A stretch of DNA of 64,000 nt, taken from Diadema setosum. Taxonomy: Eukaryota > Echinodermata > Echinoidea > Diadematoida > Diadematidae. Of this stretch, positions 12,201 through 20,700 are shown piece after piece; position 1 is the stretch's first letter, and every line of letters starts with the position of its first letter. The notes under the pieces are model-generated. The model had not been told where the DNA came from. It saw only the letters and a program-made list of their open reading frames with translations, and made no database searches. The position numbers were made by a program, and so were the translations under genes. Location of the stretch: the NCBI GenBank assembly GCA_033980235.1, contig CM067069.1:17433650-17497649 (forward strand), given 5' to 3'.

Positions 12201-15200
12201 GCCTCTGAGATAGATCTCAACCGTTCCCTCATAAGGCGTCTCGCCGCCTACCAGGCGCACTTGGCCATCACTAATAAGAACGCCTGCACGGAAAAGGCAA
12301 ATATGACACCATCATTATAGCATAGCGCCGTCCATCACAACTGAAACAAATTGCTGAACAGACAAATAAACTGTCAAACCTTCAAAAACACAAAATAAAC
12401 GGTGTTTGAAAGATTTTAACAAAAAAGAAGAAGAAAAGGACAGGCACATGCAAATGAATACCCTCTATAGAATTGTTTGTTTGAATTCACTTCACGAGTT
12501 CCACCCCCAGGAGTCGTAAGACCACAAGTCATTATAGCCCACGAGTCGCATAGTCCATGAGCTGCACGCTAGGAAAACAAAACCCACGAAATCAAATGGC
12601 CCACGAAACACTCATTAAGCCTTGGCGATGTGATGTCGATGTCGAACTCCTGGTTTGTTTGTTTTTTGTTTGTTTTTTTTTTACTTGTGCCGAAATCACG
12701 GGCCTTGTTCGTTAATTGATCTCATAGTAATGTAGACTTTTATTAATTAATTCGTTGATTGATTTATTAACAAAATAGTTAATTAATGCCATCAAGGAAG
12801 AAAAAATGATTCAAATCTGTATAAGCTGTCAATTTGACTTTCATTCATCTGATAAAGACAGCTCGTCGAACACGATATAAAGTATATGCATCAATTATTA
12901 TAACAACAACAAAAATGCACACTTGTCATGGTAACAAAACAAAAAAATCCATAACGACCGAAAAGAGTGTTCCAGTGTAAAGGCAACCTTGTATGACGCG
13001 GAACACTTGAATGAAAACAACAACAGCACCAATATACCAAAGAAAATATAGTCATACTAAAGTCATCTATTTACCATTGTACATACGCTTATTGCTATAA
13101 TATGATGCTGATAATGCAAGGTTACTCTAAACAGTACTTAACTCTTTATGTGCCATGATGGAAACCCCCTGTGTGCCAAATTATTTTGAGACACCGACAT
13201 TGTCACGCATTGGGAAAACACTCTTATTTTTTTCAAATCCTTGTAACTTTTAAAGATCTCTGTTTGGCTGGACACGTAGTGAGCAAAGTTGTAGAGAAAA
13301 TGCCAAGCTTGTTTTGATGTAAATTTCACGACAAATCTGTTATTGCTTTTCTTTGAAATGACCAGGAACTACATTATCATGATTATTGTAAAAAGGCATG
13401 CCTTTTGCTCACATAATAGTGACAGAAACTTAGAATTCTCACACAAGTTCAGTGGAGAACACCAATTGCTAGTCAGTCACCACATAAAATGCAAGCTATA
13501 ATAATATGAGAAGAACGAAATTGGGAGAAACGTTTTCATTGTACTGTGGCATTTGGGGATTTATCGATCGGTTTGGGCAGGTTTGTGCGTTTGAGCAGAA
13601 TATGCGAAGTTAGCACGCCTTTGAGTATAGGGCATGCGAACGAGGCATATACAGAGTTCATATGATTTTAGAATGCATACGTGCACAACAATACTATGGC
13701 ACAGACACTATCTGGCCGTGTATACCAGGGAAATGTGACCAAAAGAGAATATAATATATTATGCATGCGGCCTCACAAAACAATAACGATAACCACAGCA
13801 ACAACAACAAAACCCAAAAATAACAGAAATAAAGAAAAAACAGGTAAAAATATGGAGGACTGTAAAAAGCAGTTGACTGGTATATTATGTGGAATTGTTT
13901 TCAGTGGAATTGTTTTCAGTTTGTGTCTATAATTATGTGATTAGTTTATGTAAACAGATTCTTTTGAATTATTGTCTAGGCTATATGTATTTTGAGTGTG
14001 TGCAGTTCTCACTAAGAGAAGATGAAATTCATTGGATTGTTCTCCTGGTATAGTGAAGGCCGTGTCACACCTTTTCGGGCATGCCTAGCGTGCGACTTGC
14101 GAAGAACATTTTTTTTTGCCACCCGAGGTCTCCTTACATGACCTGCACATGACAGTACCTAGCACGTATTTCACCCGTAGTCGCCCGGAGGTACGCACGC
14201 AAATCTTTTTACGCGCAACCATGCTAGGGCTTGTCACACCTTTCCGGGCAAGCTACGTGGGCTTGTTGCATGTAGAAGTTTTCCAGCATACCGGACAATT
14301 CCTGAGGGTGAACAAGGATTTGGGCGAGTCAGTGCATGTGCTACAGTCTTACTTGCTGGAGGCGTTCTACTTACATTCTACTTGCGGGTATACCTTGTGA
14401 CCTGTGTGCCAGGCGCATGGGGGCTGACAACTCAGTGACGGAATTCCTCTGGCAGAAGTCCAACAGAATGTTAGCAAAACTTCCCCAGATACGGTATGAC
14501 AAGGCCGTGAGCATGCTCAAAACTTGTTCCGAGTGAGTCGTGAGGGTTCGCTCACAGAGGTACACGCAGAACACCATTAGGAGACCTTTACCGGCAGCAT
14601 CTTGCAGGGAACTCCAACGCAGGTACCTATCAGTACCAGTAAGTTGCTCGTAACAGAAAACGGATCGGTTTCAATGCTCTCACGCAGGTCACACGGAATA
14701 CACGCAAGTAGAAGGTAAGTAGCACGCGTCTAGCAAGTAAGACACAAGTGCGACACTCGCAAACATTCTTGTCCGCCCGCGGAAAATTCTCCTGCGTGCT
14801 GGAAAATCTCAGCTCCTCGCGACAAGCCCGCGTAGCTTACCCGGAAAGGTGTGACACGGCCTTTTGTTCGTGGATGTTACGATGAAATAAAGAGTGAAAA
14901 TATTTTGATTGGGTGGTCGCAGTTGTAATTAAACATAAATTGACCGAGTTGAAATAAATACAACTCTTTTATTTTCAGGATTTTATGTTCAAAGAACAGT
15001 ATATCACTTTGTGCTCGAATATGAAGGTTAATTCTGAGCGCCATCTTTTGCGAAAGAAAAAGTTTGGCTAGCAATGTCGAATGATGTATTCCCCCGAGCA
15101 AGAATTCCATAATCTAAATACGGTATACGAAACTTGAGTAAAGCGTCATCATATTTCCATCTATTCATAATACATATTGAGATTACACTATAAATATTAT

Positions 15201-18200
15201 TGATAATTATGACACTTCCGTGAAAACTTGTTATCAACACAAACAGGTCGCAGTTGTAATTAAACATAAATTGACCAAGTTGAAATAAATACAACTCTTT
15301 TATTTTCAGGATTTTATGTTCAAAGAACAGTATATCACTTTGTGCTCGAATATGAAGGTTAATTCTGATCGCCATCTTTTGCGAAAGAAAAAGTTTGGCT
15401 AGCAATGTCGAATGATGTATTCCCCCGAGCAAGAATTCCATAATCTAAATACGGTATACGAAACTTGAGTAAAGCGTCATCATATTTCAATCTATTCATA
15501 ATACATATTGAGATTACACTATAAATCTTATTGATAATTATGACACTTCCGTGAAAACTTGTTATCAACACAAACACCGAAAATTTTAATGGGCGAAACC
15601 TCTTCTAGGGATTTCTATAACTAACAGTGGGACTAACAAACTTCCACATGGAACGCCACATTCAATATTCATGGAAGAATCAAAACCGTTAACATGAACA
15701 TATCTGAATTTGTGAGGTAAATAACTCGTGAACCATTAATGCTTTTCCACGTATACCGTAATGGAAAAAGTTTGAGAGAAGTATGTCGTGATTAATCGTG
15801 GGTTATCAAAAGCCTTGGAGAAGTTCTGGAAGATCCCTATTTTGTGCAAAAATGTATCGAGTGCATAATTTTATGTAATCTTCTCAACGAAGGTAAGTAA
15901 AGCGTTTGTGGTATTGTGATTTCTTTTTCGAAATCCACATTGAAAATTCGTAAATATATTACTCACGTAAAAAAAAAATAAAAAAAAATCACTGTTCCGA
16001 TGTATATTGTTCTTTCACTTTTGCATAAGGCCACCATTTGAAACGTTAATTGCATAAAAGTATTCCGTTACATTTCGTTATTACAAAGGATCGTTATTCC
16101 GGAATGAAATGCAGAGGTTCGTAATTCGGAAAATTCGTTAATGATAGGTATATATATAGATCTACGAACTTCTTTTGGGACTGTCAAACCTTTTAAATAA
16201 CTATTATTATTTCTCTCTCGGACTGAGGAACCTTCGGAATGTCGGAATAGCAAACTGTCGGAATAAGTATGATGATCAATATATATAGACTCAAAAGCGC
16301 TTCAATGATTTCAACAACATACAAGAAAAAATATCTACAAAACAAAGAGAGAAAGGCCAAAGCAAAACGAATAAACTTCTCAGGTCACTAGCAATGAAAT
16401 TAAGTGAGATCAATAAAGAGGTCTTAGTTTTTGAACTAATACATGTAATAGGTTTTTATAGGAGTATTTTTTTTTTATTGATCTGTGTTAACTGCTGATT
16501 ATAACATCACCCAAGCACCTATAGTCAGTCAATAATCAAGGTTCATTCGTTTAAAACCTGTGCACCATGTAGAGCGAAATACTGTAGTCATCTTTAGAAT
16601 GTAACATTCGGTCAATAATGTATACGCTTGAAGGGAGACGAGAAATGAGTACCTTAATCGTACTTTGATATTTGTGTACCGGTAATCTATAACGTGTCCT
16701 TTCAACTACATATCAAAAAAAAAAATGATTAAACTTCCCACTTGTCAAGATATATTTCTATGTTTGTGCAATAGAAGATGTGAATTTACACTGTTAAGCA
16801 TACATCACAACAACAACAACCTCAATTTTGAATTATAGAACATTATTTTTTTCAAATCACTATAATAATTATTATATCCATCTGTGTATCTCCCATTCCG
16901 TCTCTGTATAATCTCGCTACCTCTACATATCTCTTATCATGAGTTCTGAGCTATAATTATTATAATATGCAGGGATGAGCGTTATTATACTGTTTTCTAT
17001 GAAAAATAATGCTTATGTTGCAATAACGGTCCAAATACGTGCATGTACTTTCTCACATGATTTGATTGGCTATAATTAAATATACACTAATTACGGTATC
17101 TATGAATTCAAATGAGACATTTTTCCTTTAACGTTATAAAAGATCTTTCGATTTTTTTTTCTTTGCCTGTGAATAAAATCTAAATTTGAAAGCTTATACA
17201 TCACCTACATCATCCCAGACCGACTCGTTTAAAACTTTGACAATAACGGGAAACATCAAATACGAAATAGCATAAAAGATGATCCCAAACTATAGTAGAA
17301 TTAAAGGAAAGCAAAGTACCACATCAAATCGTTATTTCATGCAATCAATGTCTAACTATGGCTCCAAACCCTTAGTTTACTGCTCAGGCATTCAAAGATA
17401 TCTAACGTGGAAAGTATTTGATGAGATTGCAAACGAAAATTAAACCAACCCAACATCATTACAAATCACGACCTCATTCAAAAGATTTGTGCAACATAAA
17501 GCGAGAAGAATACCCTTCTCCTTTTTATTTCAAAAACCTACCGAGACTCGTCGAACGCGCCGGATACTTGTGACGTCATTGACAGCAAAATCAGACTATG
17601 TCTTCTAGATAATGCACAGGTTCAAAGGTATTTTCTGTCTTTTCAAACTCTTTTCAAATAGATAGCAAAATTCCATGTCTCTCATGAACTTGCCCACCCC
17701 CGAACACTTCGACAAAAGTCATTGTCAGCATTCGCTTGGCCTTGCTATATTATGCATTCAGCCGCACCGCGCCGCGCCAGTTGGTTTGCTATTCATTTAC
17801 ATTCACCATTGTCAGACGGGTTTTTCAAACTCGAAAATGTAACTGCCCTTGCACTCTGAAGTCTTAAACAAACCTTTCTAGTGGTGCAGTGGTAAAAACA
17901 GCTCTTTCTTCCACCTTTCCTTTCGAAGAATATCACAATTAGTCCCAAGTAATTCAATATCTTCTTTTGCTGCTAGCTGTTAAAAGAGTCCGGTTAGTTT
18001 AAAGGGGAAGGCTAGTAACTGATCAGTGGGAATCAGTGGAAATCCTGGGAGATGATTGTTCCAATCCTTATGGGATTCATTCAAGAGTTCATTGTATATC
18101 TATTGTTGTGTGAAAATGATTTGCTTCAGAATGGTCTCATATTCAAGTAGTGTGCAGTTTAATGCTTCCAGGTTAGCGTCCCTGGTCAGTGACGGAGCAT

Positions 18201-18621
18201 TAATCTGCACATTACTTGATTATGAGACCGTTCTGAAGCAAATCATTTTCACACAATAGATATACAATGAACTCTTGAATGAATCCCATAAGGATTGGAA
18301 CAATCATCTCCCAGCATTTCCACTAATACCCACTGATCAGTTACTAGCCTTGACTTTACGGAAGTGAAACTATTCAATGCCTCTTCTCCGACTCATTGAA
18401 TGTATCGTTTTGCAGAATTTGCGGGTTTTGCTTTGGTCTGACTTGCGGGCAGTGAAACTATATTCTACCCAAGTACTCATGATCCAAGGATTATGCTCCC
18501 AATAGGGATATCTGCAATCGAACCCCTGTTAGAATACCTGAAAAAATATAGAGATTGCACACATACCAGCTGCAAGTTGTGCCAAAAGGCACACGACCAA
18601 GATGCTGTTTGCAGACAGCAT
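1697..18621 (-). CDS. SRCR-kringle-CUB mosaic secreted protein gene (9 exons found, 3' end outside window)
   Basis: Nine exons on the minus strand, given separately below, join into one open frame of about 783 codons: signal peptide, SRCR, kringle, kringle, short Thr/Pro linker, CUB, CUB, CUB, kringle. All junctions are phase 1, the usual arrangement for shuffled extracellular modules, so any module can be gained or lost without breaking the frame. No stop codon is reached after the last kringle, and positions 1-1696 hold only repeats, so the gene continues beyond the left edge. The domain families are those of secreted recognition or protease-associated proteins. No protease domain or membrane segment is visible here, so whether it is a zymogen, a receptor or a soluble immune-type protein is unknown. 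I know no named gene with this order. Extra exons could be missed because every module is frame-neutral. Exon calls come from reading splice sites by eye. Confidence 0.75.
2773..3129 (-). CDS. Exon: CUB domain 3
   Basis: Acceptor TAG (AG at 3131-3130), donor GTTTGA (GT at 2772-2771); 357 bases, 119 codons, phase 1-1. The 5' half is nearly identical to the middle CUB exon. The 3' half differs at about ten positions (SDVPDEYSGQ, ANYDFSSAW, SDGFEAIISARC), so this copy is the older partner. The open frame continues upstream into the CA repeat, giving a run of Val/Cys codons; that part is intron, not protein. A separate intron of about 0.8 kb leads to the last kringle exon. Confidence 0.86.
3239..3275. 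repeat. CA/TG microsatellite in intron
   Basis: A run of CA dinucleotides broken by one AA. A shorter form sits at 4597-4625 in the duplicated intron. On the minus strand it opens a false reading frame of Val and Cys codons upstream of the CUB exons. Confidence 0.9.
4125..4484 (-). CDS. Exon: CUB domain 2 (chimeric middle copy)
   Basis: Acceptor TAG (AG at 4486-4485), donor GTGAGG (GT at 4124-4123); 360 bases, 120 codons, phase 1-1. The N-terminal half (TTAASDGLTFNLESG, TWVMSV) matches the CUB at 2773-3129 except for one residue. The C-terminal half (DKVTISDNPDFSEVADEF, TEYDFSSVW, ARCPEG) matches the CUB at 5476-5814 except for one residue. The switch falls between the TWV and YDK codons, about 4310-4375. 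This is the expected product of unequal crossing-over inside the exon. As in the other copies, only two of the four usual CUB cysteines are present. Confidence 0.88.
5476..5814 (-). CDS. Exon: CUB domain 1 (first in protein order)
   Basis: The donor GTGAGG (GT at 5475-5474) is shared with the next CUB exon. The acceptor used by the other two copies is lost here (AAT in place of TAG). The best substitute is AG at 5816-5815, giving 339 bases, 113 codons, phase 1-1; the pyrimidine tract then sits about 20 bases back. CUB features: SSPNYPQPYDSHTDITW, then GCGMTLRFDSFSTE, then FRSDSSI near the end. Only two cysteines are present, instead of the usual four: the first Cys and the C3-C4 pair are gone. 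CUB domains form beta sandwiches that bind protein ligands, often through calcium. The 3' part is almost identical to the middle CUB exon. Confidence 0.82.
6122..6151 (-). CDS. Candidate 10-codon linker micro-exon
   Basis: A pyrimidine-rich tract and TAG acceptor (AG at 6153-6152) precede 30 bases coding TEIPTPTDD plus split codons, followed by a GTGAGA donor (GT at 6121-6120). Phase is 1-1, so it fits between kringle B and the first CUB exon without changing frame. The Thr/Pro/Asp content matches the linker after the SRCR domain. It is too short for ORF searches. It could be a chance splice pair; RNA reads would settle it. Confidence 0.55.
6190..6546. mobile_element. Palindromic MITE with TTAA target duplication (copy 1)
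   Basis: An almost perfect inverted repeat: the arms begin AGGGGAAGGCTAGTAACTGA and close at a loop of about 40 bases near 6350-6390. TTAA flanks it at 6186-6189 and 6547-6550. TTAA targets are typical of piggyBac and Kolobok transposons. It lies in the intron just upstream of the linker exon. The arms give mirror ORFs on both strands that are not genes. Confidence 0.85.
7045..8380. mobile_element. TIR-bounded element carrying a 159-bp minisatellite
   Basis: The borders are perfect 11-base inverted repeats, TGTCCCCGCCG at 7045-7055 and CGGCGGGGACA at 8370-8380. Between them lie the tandem array (next entry) and a GGAC-rich tract (about 8286-8325). No coding frame. The flanks are AT-rich (ATA on both sides), so the target duplication is unclear. 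It fills the intron between kringle B and the linker exon. Confidence 0.65.
7077..8180 (+). repeat. Minisatellite, about 8 units of 148-159 bp, with AGGTCA direct repeats
   Basis: The anchor ATTCTGTGTAGAAG starts at 7077, 7231, 7390, 7549, 7708, 7867, 8025 and 8173, a period of 154, 159, 159, 159, 159, 158 and 148. Inner units are nearly identical, outer ones diverged, the usual pattern of array growth from the middle. Most units contain AAGGTCAAAGGTCA, two AGGTCA half-sites one base apart (DR1). Confidence 0.92.
8548..8817 (-). CDS. Exon: kringle domain B
   Basis: The exon is 270 bases, 90 codons, phase 1-1, if the acceptor is the second AG of the pair (AG at 8819-8818). The donor is GTTAGT at 8547. 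Six cysteines: CYADPYG, LPCQVW, NLCRN, AWCYT, WEYC and the last Cys before AETT. Kringle B differs from A and C, with PDQSDMAW between the third and fourth cysteines; two acidic residues there leave room for a ligand site, but it is not the canonical Asp-x-Asp. The ORF that begins at an internal Met (8743) is only part of the exon; the first cysteine lies upstream of that Met. Confidence 0.88.
8981..10087. other. Intron between kringle A and B: no gene seen
   Basis: AT-rich intron sequence with a TTTG-rich patch near 9000, a T run at 9291-9308 and a C-rich stretch just past the kringle A exon near 10017. I see no further module, RNA gene or intact transposon. Confidence 0.6.
10088..10363 (-). 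CDS. Exon: kringle domain A
   Basis: The acceptor CAG ends at 10364 and the donor GTGAGT starts at 10087. The exon is 276 bases, 92 codons, phase 1-1. All six kringle cysteines are present: CGEDP, RTCQMW, NYCRN, AWCYT, WEYC and the final PEC. The signature NYCRN followed by AWCYTTDP is clear. The Asp-x-Asp lysine-binding motif of plasminogen kringles is missing (NVGGTSF in its place), so lysine or fibrin binding is unlikely. It closely resembles kringle C at 1697-1975, including the MDSGS tail and the start of the downstream intron, so the two are duplicates. Confidence 0.9.
10364..11899. other. Intron between SRCR and kringle A: no gene seen
   Basis: AT-rich DNA with short ATT-type and ATC-type simple repeats (about 11155-11180 and 11325-11400). 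Short frames on the minus strand lack domain character. No cysteine-rich phase-1 exon was found. Confidence 0.55.
11900..12283 (-). CDS. Exon: SRCR domain
   Basis: The acceptor follows a pyrimidine tract (CAG at 12286-12284) and the donor is GTAAGT (GT at 11899-11898). The exon is 384 bases, 128 codons, phase 1-1. The domain starts VRLVGG and contains the SRCR hallmarks GEWGTICDD, VVCRMLG, the FGRGTGEIWLDDVEC stretch, and the closing C of GVSC. Six cysteines are present (group A number), although it is coded by one exon as in group B. After the domain come about 15 Thr/Pro/Ser-rich residues (GPTTPAVSESIQTTPAG), a flexible, probably O-glycosylated linker. SRCR domains bind protein or polyanionic ligands in secreted and membrane proteins. 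Being next to the signal peptide, it is the N-terminal module. Confidence 0.88.
12480..12620. repeat. CACGAGTC-motif repeat fragment
   Basis: Several copies of CCACGAGTC/CCATGAG-type words occur here. The same vocabulary recurs at 34975-35260, so this is a dispersed family. Confidence 0.45.
13360..13640 (+). repeat. Dispersed repeat, copy 1 (second copy at 35470-35740)
   Basis: Shares colinear blocks with 35470-35740: GTGACAGAAAC, AGTCACCACAT-AAATGCAAGCTA, the core TGGCATTTGG, and GGTTTGGGC-GGTTTGTGCG-TTTGAGCAGAATA. About 75-80% alike by eye. No coding frame or terminal repeats were seen. Confidence 0.6.
14056..14863. mobile_element. Non-autonomous DNA transposon with AAGGCCGTGTCACACC ends
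   Basis: Inverted ends: AAGGCCGTGTCACACCTTT at 14056 onward and its complement ending at 14863. A further copy of the end-like word lies inside, near 14230. The interior is GC-richer than the surroundings and gives small frames on both strands without protein character. No clear target duplication. Confidence 0.7.
14877..15965 (-). pseudogene. Degenerate LINE reverse transcriptase fragment
   Basis: Read on the minus strand with frameshifts, the region near 15600-15960 shows decayed reverse transcriptase motifs: a SKAFDNPRL block (intact: SKAFDTIDH) near 15800-15820, then HWFTSYLPHKF and YVHVNGFDSS, then ECGVPCGSLL at about 15620-15660, in place of the GVPQGS box. Stops and frame breaks make it dead. 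The 3' continuation holds the tandem duplication below. Family: CR1/Jockey-type non-LTR element, judged from the motifs. Confidence 0.65.
14915..15576. repeat. 331-bp tandem duplication within the dead LINE
   Basis: Unit 1 is 14915-15245 and unit 2 is 15246-15576. They differ at only a few bases. The duplication also repeats the same short minus-strand frame. It must have happened after the LINE decayed and is recent. Confidence 0.88.
15985..16260. repeat. TTCGGAATAACG-type repeat fragment
   Basis: Words such as TCGTTATTCCGGAAT, GTCGGAATA and CGGAATAAG recur here and at 20360-20700. Probably remains of a foldback element; no clear ends. Confidence 0.4.
16261..17998. other. Intron 1 of the SRCR-kringle-CUB gene: no gene seen
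   Basis: AT-rich, with CAA repeats near 16810 and short AT patches. I see no exon with matching phase and no transposon with clear ends. Confidence 0.5.
18003..18352. mobile_element. Palindromic MITE, same family (copy 2, right end lost)
   Basis: Same arms as the element at 6190-6546, inserted in the other direction, as shown by the loop, which reads reversed. The left TTAA (17999-18002) and tip are intact. The right arm stops at CTAGCCTT without the CCCCTTTAA tip, so that end was deleted or replaced. It lies in intron 1 of the SRCR-kringle-CUB gene. Confidence 0.8.
18567..18621 (-). CDS. Exon 1: start codon and signal peptide of the SRCR-kringle-CUB gene
   Basis: The minus strand reads ATG followed by 17 codons and one base, then a GTATGT donor (GT at 18566-18565). 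The product MLSANSILVVCLLAQLAA is a typical short secretory signal: a hydrophobic core of Ile, Leu, Val and Cys, and small residues (Ala-Ala-Gly) at the expected cleavage point. The exon ends in phase 1, and its last G joins GC of the SRCR exon to make Gly. The start context has A at -3. A TATA box lies about 165 bases upstream. Longer reading frames overlap this spot on both strands but have no protein-like content. The link to the SRCR exon, 6.3 kb away, rests on matching phase, strand and the need for a signal peptide; a transcript would settle it. Confidence 0.6.
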
Positions 18622-18783
18622 GTTCGGTGGGGACTACAGACAATCCCTGAGGAAGCTCGGATGTTCTCCGCAATCAAGAGTAGTCTCCGAATACGCAATC
18701 TCTCGCCCACTGGTACCAATCGGAGTGTCGACCTACCGAGGGGCCGATTCCAGTTGCGGACAAAGCAGAGCATTTGCTGTTTC

Positions 18784-18790
18784 ATTTATA
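18784..18790 (-). promoter_or_regulatory. TATA box upstream of the SRCR-kringle-CUB gene
   Basis: The minus strand reads TATAAAT here. A start site 25-35 bases downstream would fall near 18755-18762, giving a 5' UTR of about 135 bases before the ATG at 18621. No other core element is clear. The placement fits the signal-peptide exon, but the motif is short and could be chance in AT-rich DNA. Confidence 0.4.
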
Positions 18791-18821
18791 GGAGTACAGA
18801 TCACACCTAACAGAAAGTTTT

Positions 18822-20311
18822 GTGGAATAGTCCATTATTCTATGGGTAATAGTTTTGCTTTCTTCATGCGAGACACGTGAGGTAGCGTTGTTGGTGATTA
18901 TTCTGTGCGGGGTAGTGTTTTAAAAGTCATATTAATCTTTATCTCAGTGATAATTACTTCGAATGCGTCCTTGTAAACAGGTTTACTCTACGTTTGGACA
19001 TAATGGCGTACATGAATCAACGGTTTTTCGGACCCCTCATTGAGTGGGTTGGAAAGGTCCAAGTTGTGACGTTACTGTATTTACAATCGTGCCAGGACAG
19101 GTCTCCTAGCCTCGACACCCACGCTCAAGTGGCGTAGTCTTTGTTTCAAGAATTCAAGACCAGACTTATTTTTTTGTTATCATAAAATCGGTACAAGCTG
19201 TATCCAGAACTAAGACGTTCATATTTCTTAGTATAAGTACAAAAGGGGGCGACTTGCGATGTTCACAGCGTTTGCAAAGACTCTTTTATCCTGATTGTCT
19301 TGATTAGATGTTGTTCAGCTCCTGCTATTAATTACTGCAACTTATTGAAAACTACACACTATACGAATAGGGTGATATTCACGGTGAAGGATTGAATAAT
19401 AAAAGAAGGAGAAAAAACAGCCTAATCATCATTTATGGCTCACTGCACTCCCTTATAATGATTTCACACCATGCATGTGATTCGCATGCATACGAATAGG
19501 AATCAACGAGGAATTCTTTCGAACGAAAGACAGTAACATTCAGAAATGTTTATATTTTCCGGCTCACCCGTTCCGTTTTCAGGTTGACTTGCTCATTGTA
19601 TAAACTCTCGTGTAAACACCAAAATCGTAGAATTAAGTGTGGAAATTATATTCAGGTCTATACTTATGCACAACACTTCCAGCTTTTGGCACATGCCTAA
19701 AGCGATTAGCCTTATTGTAGCCAACGTATTCATCAGCAGTGGAATTAGAAGAGGTGGCCATTAAAAAGTGAAAAGGAAAGTTTCTCACAACATAGATCTG
19801 TGGATTTAGCGAATTCAGAAAGATCAGATAAACACTAAGTGGAAAAAGAACGATTGGAATTCAATCTTTTCCCCTAGAATGGAATAGAAGCGGAATGATT
19901 TCAAGAAAACATGAATGACTTTCAGACAAAAAGCAAGAAATACTATTACATAAAGCATTTGACATAGTTCCTCTCAGGTGCCTCTAGAAGGAATGACAGT
20001 TTATTTGGCTTTATCTTATGAACCGGTAAAGTAGTAAGTTTGATTGTTGTAGAAAAAAAAAATTAATGAAGATCTGGGTTATTATAAGTAGAATTTCAAA
20101 TATTGTTTTACCATGTGCTGTGACATCATAAATGGTTGATGGCGACGTAATGAAGTTAACCACATCATTTTTGAAACTTTTGAAAAGAAAGTCGAAACCT
20201 CGAATTTGGAGTGGTTCACTCGTAACTTTCAGCTATTTGTGAATCCACACTCAATTGTTGTTTGTGTGTGTGTGTGTGTTTTTGTGTGTGTTTTGTTTAG
20301 TTTGGATGTTT

Positions 20312-20340
<29 letters not shown>
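18822..20340. other. Upstream of the TATA box: no gene seen
   Basis: AT-rich intergenic DNA. A TG run (about 20255-20300) is followed by a long T run and a G run (about 20310-20350), a pattern also seen near 30240-30300, 38815-38835 and 56725-56765. Confidence 0.5.
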
Positions 20341-20342
<2 letters not shown>

Positions 20343-20359
20343 GGGGGGGGGAGAGTTTA

Positions 20360-20700
20360 CAGTTTGTTATCCCGAATGTTCGTTAATGTAAAAATTAAAA
20401 AAAAAATAATTCCGAAGAATAGTTAGTAGTCACTGTCCATGTGTTTTCGGATTAGAAAGCAAATTTTTATTAACCAAACCGTAGCTCGGAATAACACACC
20501 TTGTATAGGTTTTCGGATTAACAAACCTTCGGAATAACGAATCTTACCCCCAAGAATAAAGAACTTTATTTCATTTTGGGAATTACAAACCTTTTCTAGC
20601 TATTTTTTCTAGCTAGAATTTTTGTGTTTCGGAGTAACTGACCGTATTTCATTTTCGGATTACCCTCGGAATAACGAACATATCACCAGTTTTGGAAAAT
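20360..20700. repeat. TTCGGAATAACG-type repeat, copy 2
   Basis: Contains CGGAATAAC several times on the plus strand, in line with the fragment at 15985-16260. Confidence 0.4.

Noticed and set aside
14116..14577. Frames of 66-94 codons inside the GGCCGTGTCACACC element
   Set aside because: Both strands are open because of the inverted repeats and higher GC; no transposase motif is visible.
15028..15577. A conserved-looking 137-codon frame on the minus strand
   Set aside because: It is repeated only because of the 331-bp tandem duplication inside a dead LINE.
18493..18880. Overlapping plus- and minus-strand frames of 60-105 codons around the signal-peptide exon
   Set aside because: They read the same DNA in other frames, have no domain character, and lack splice partners. 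The short frame with a signal peptide and donor explains the spot better.
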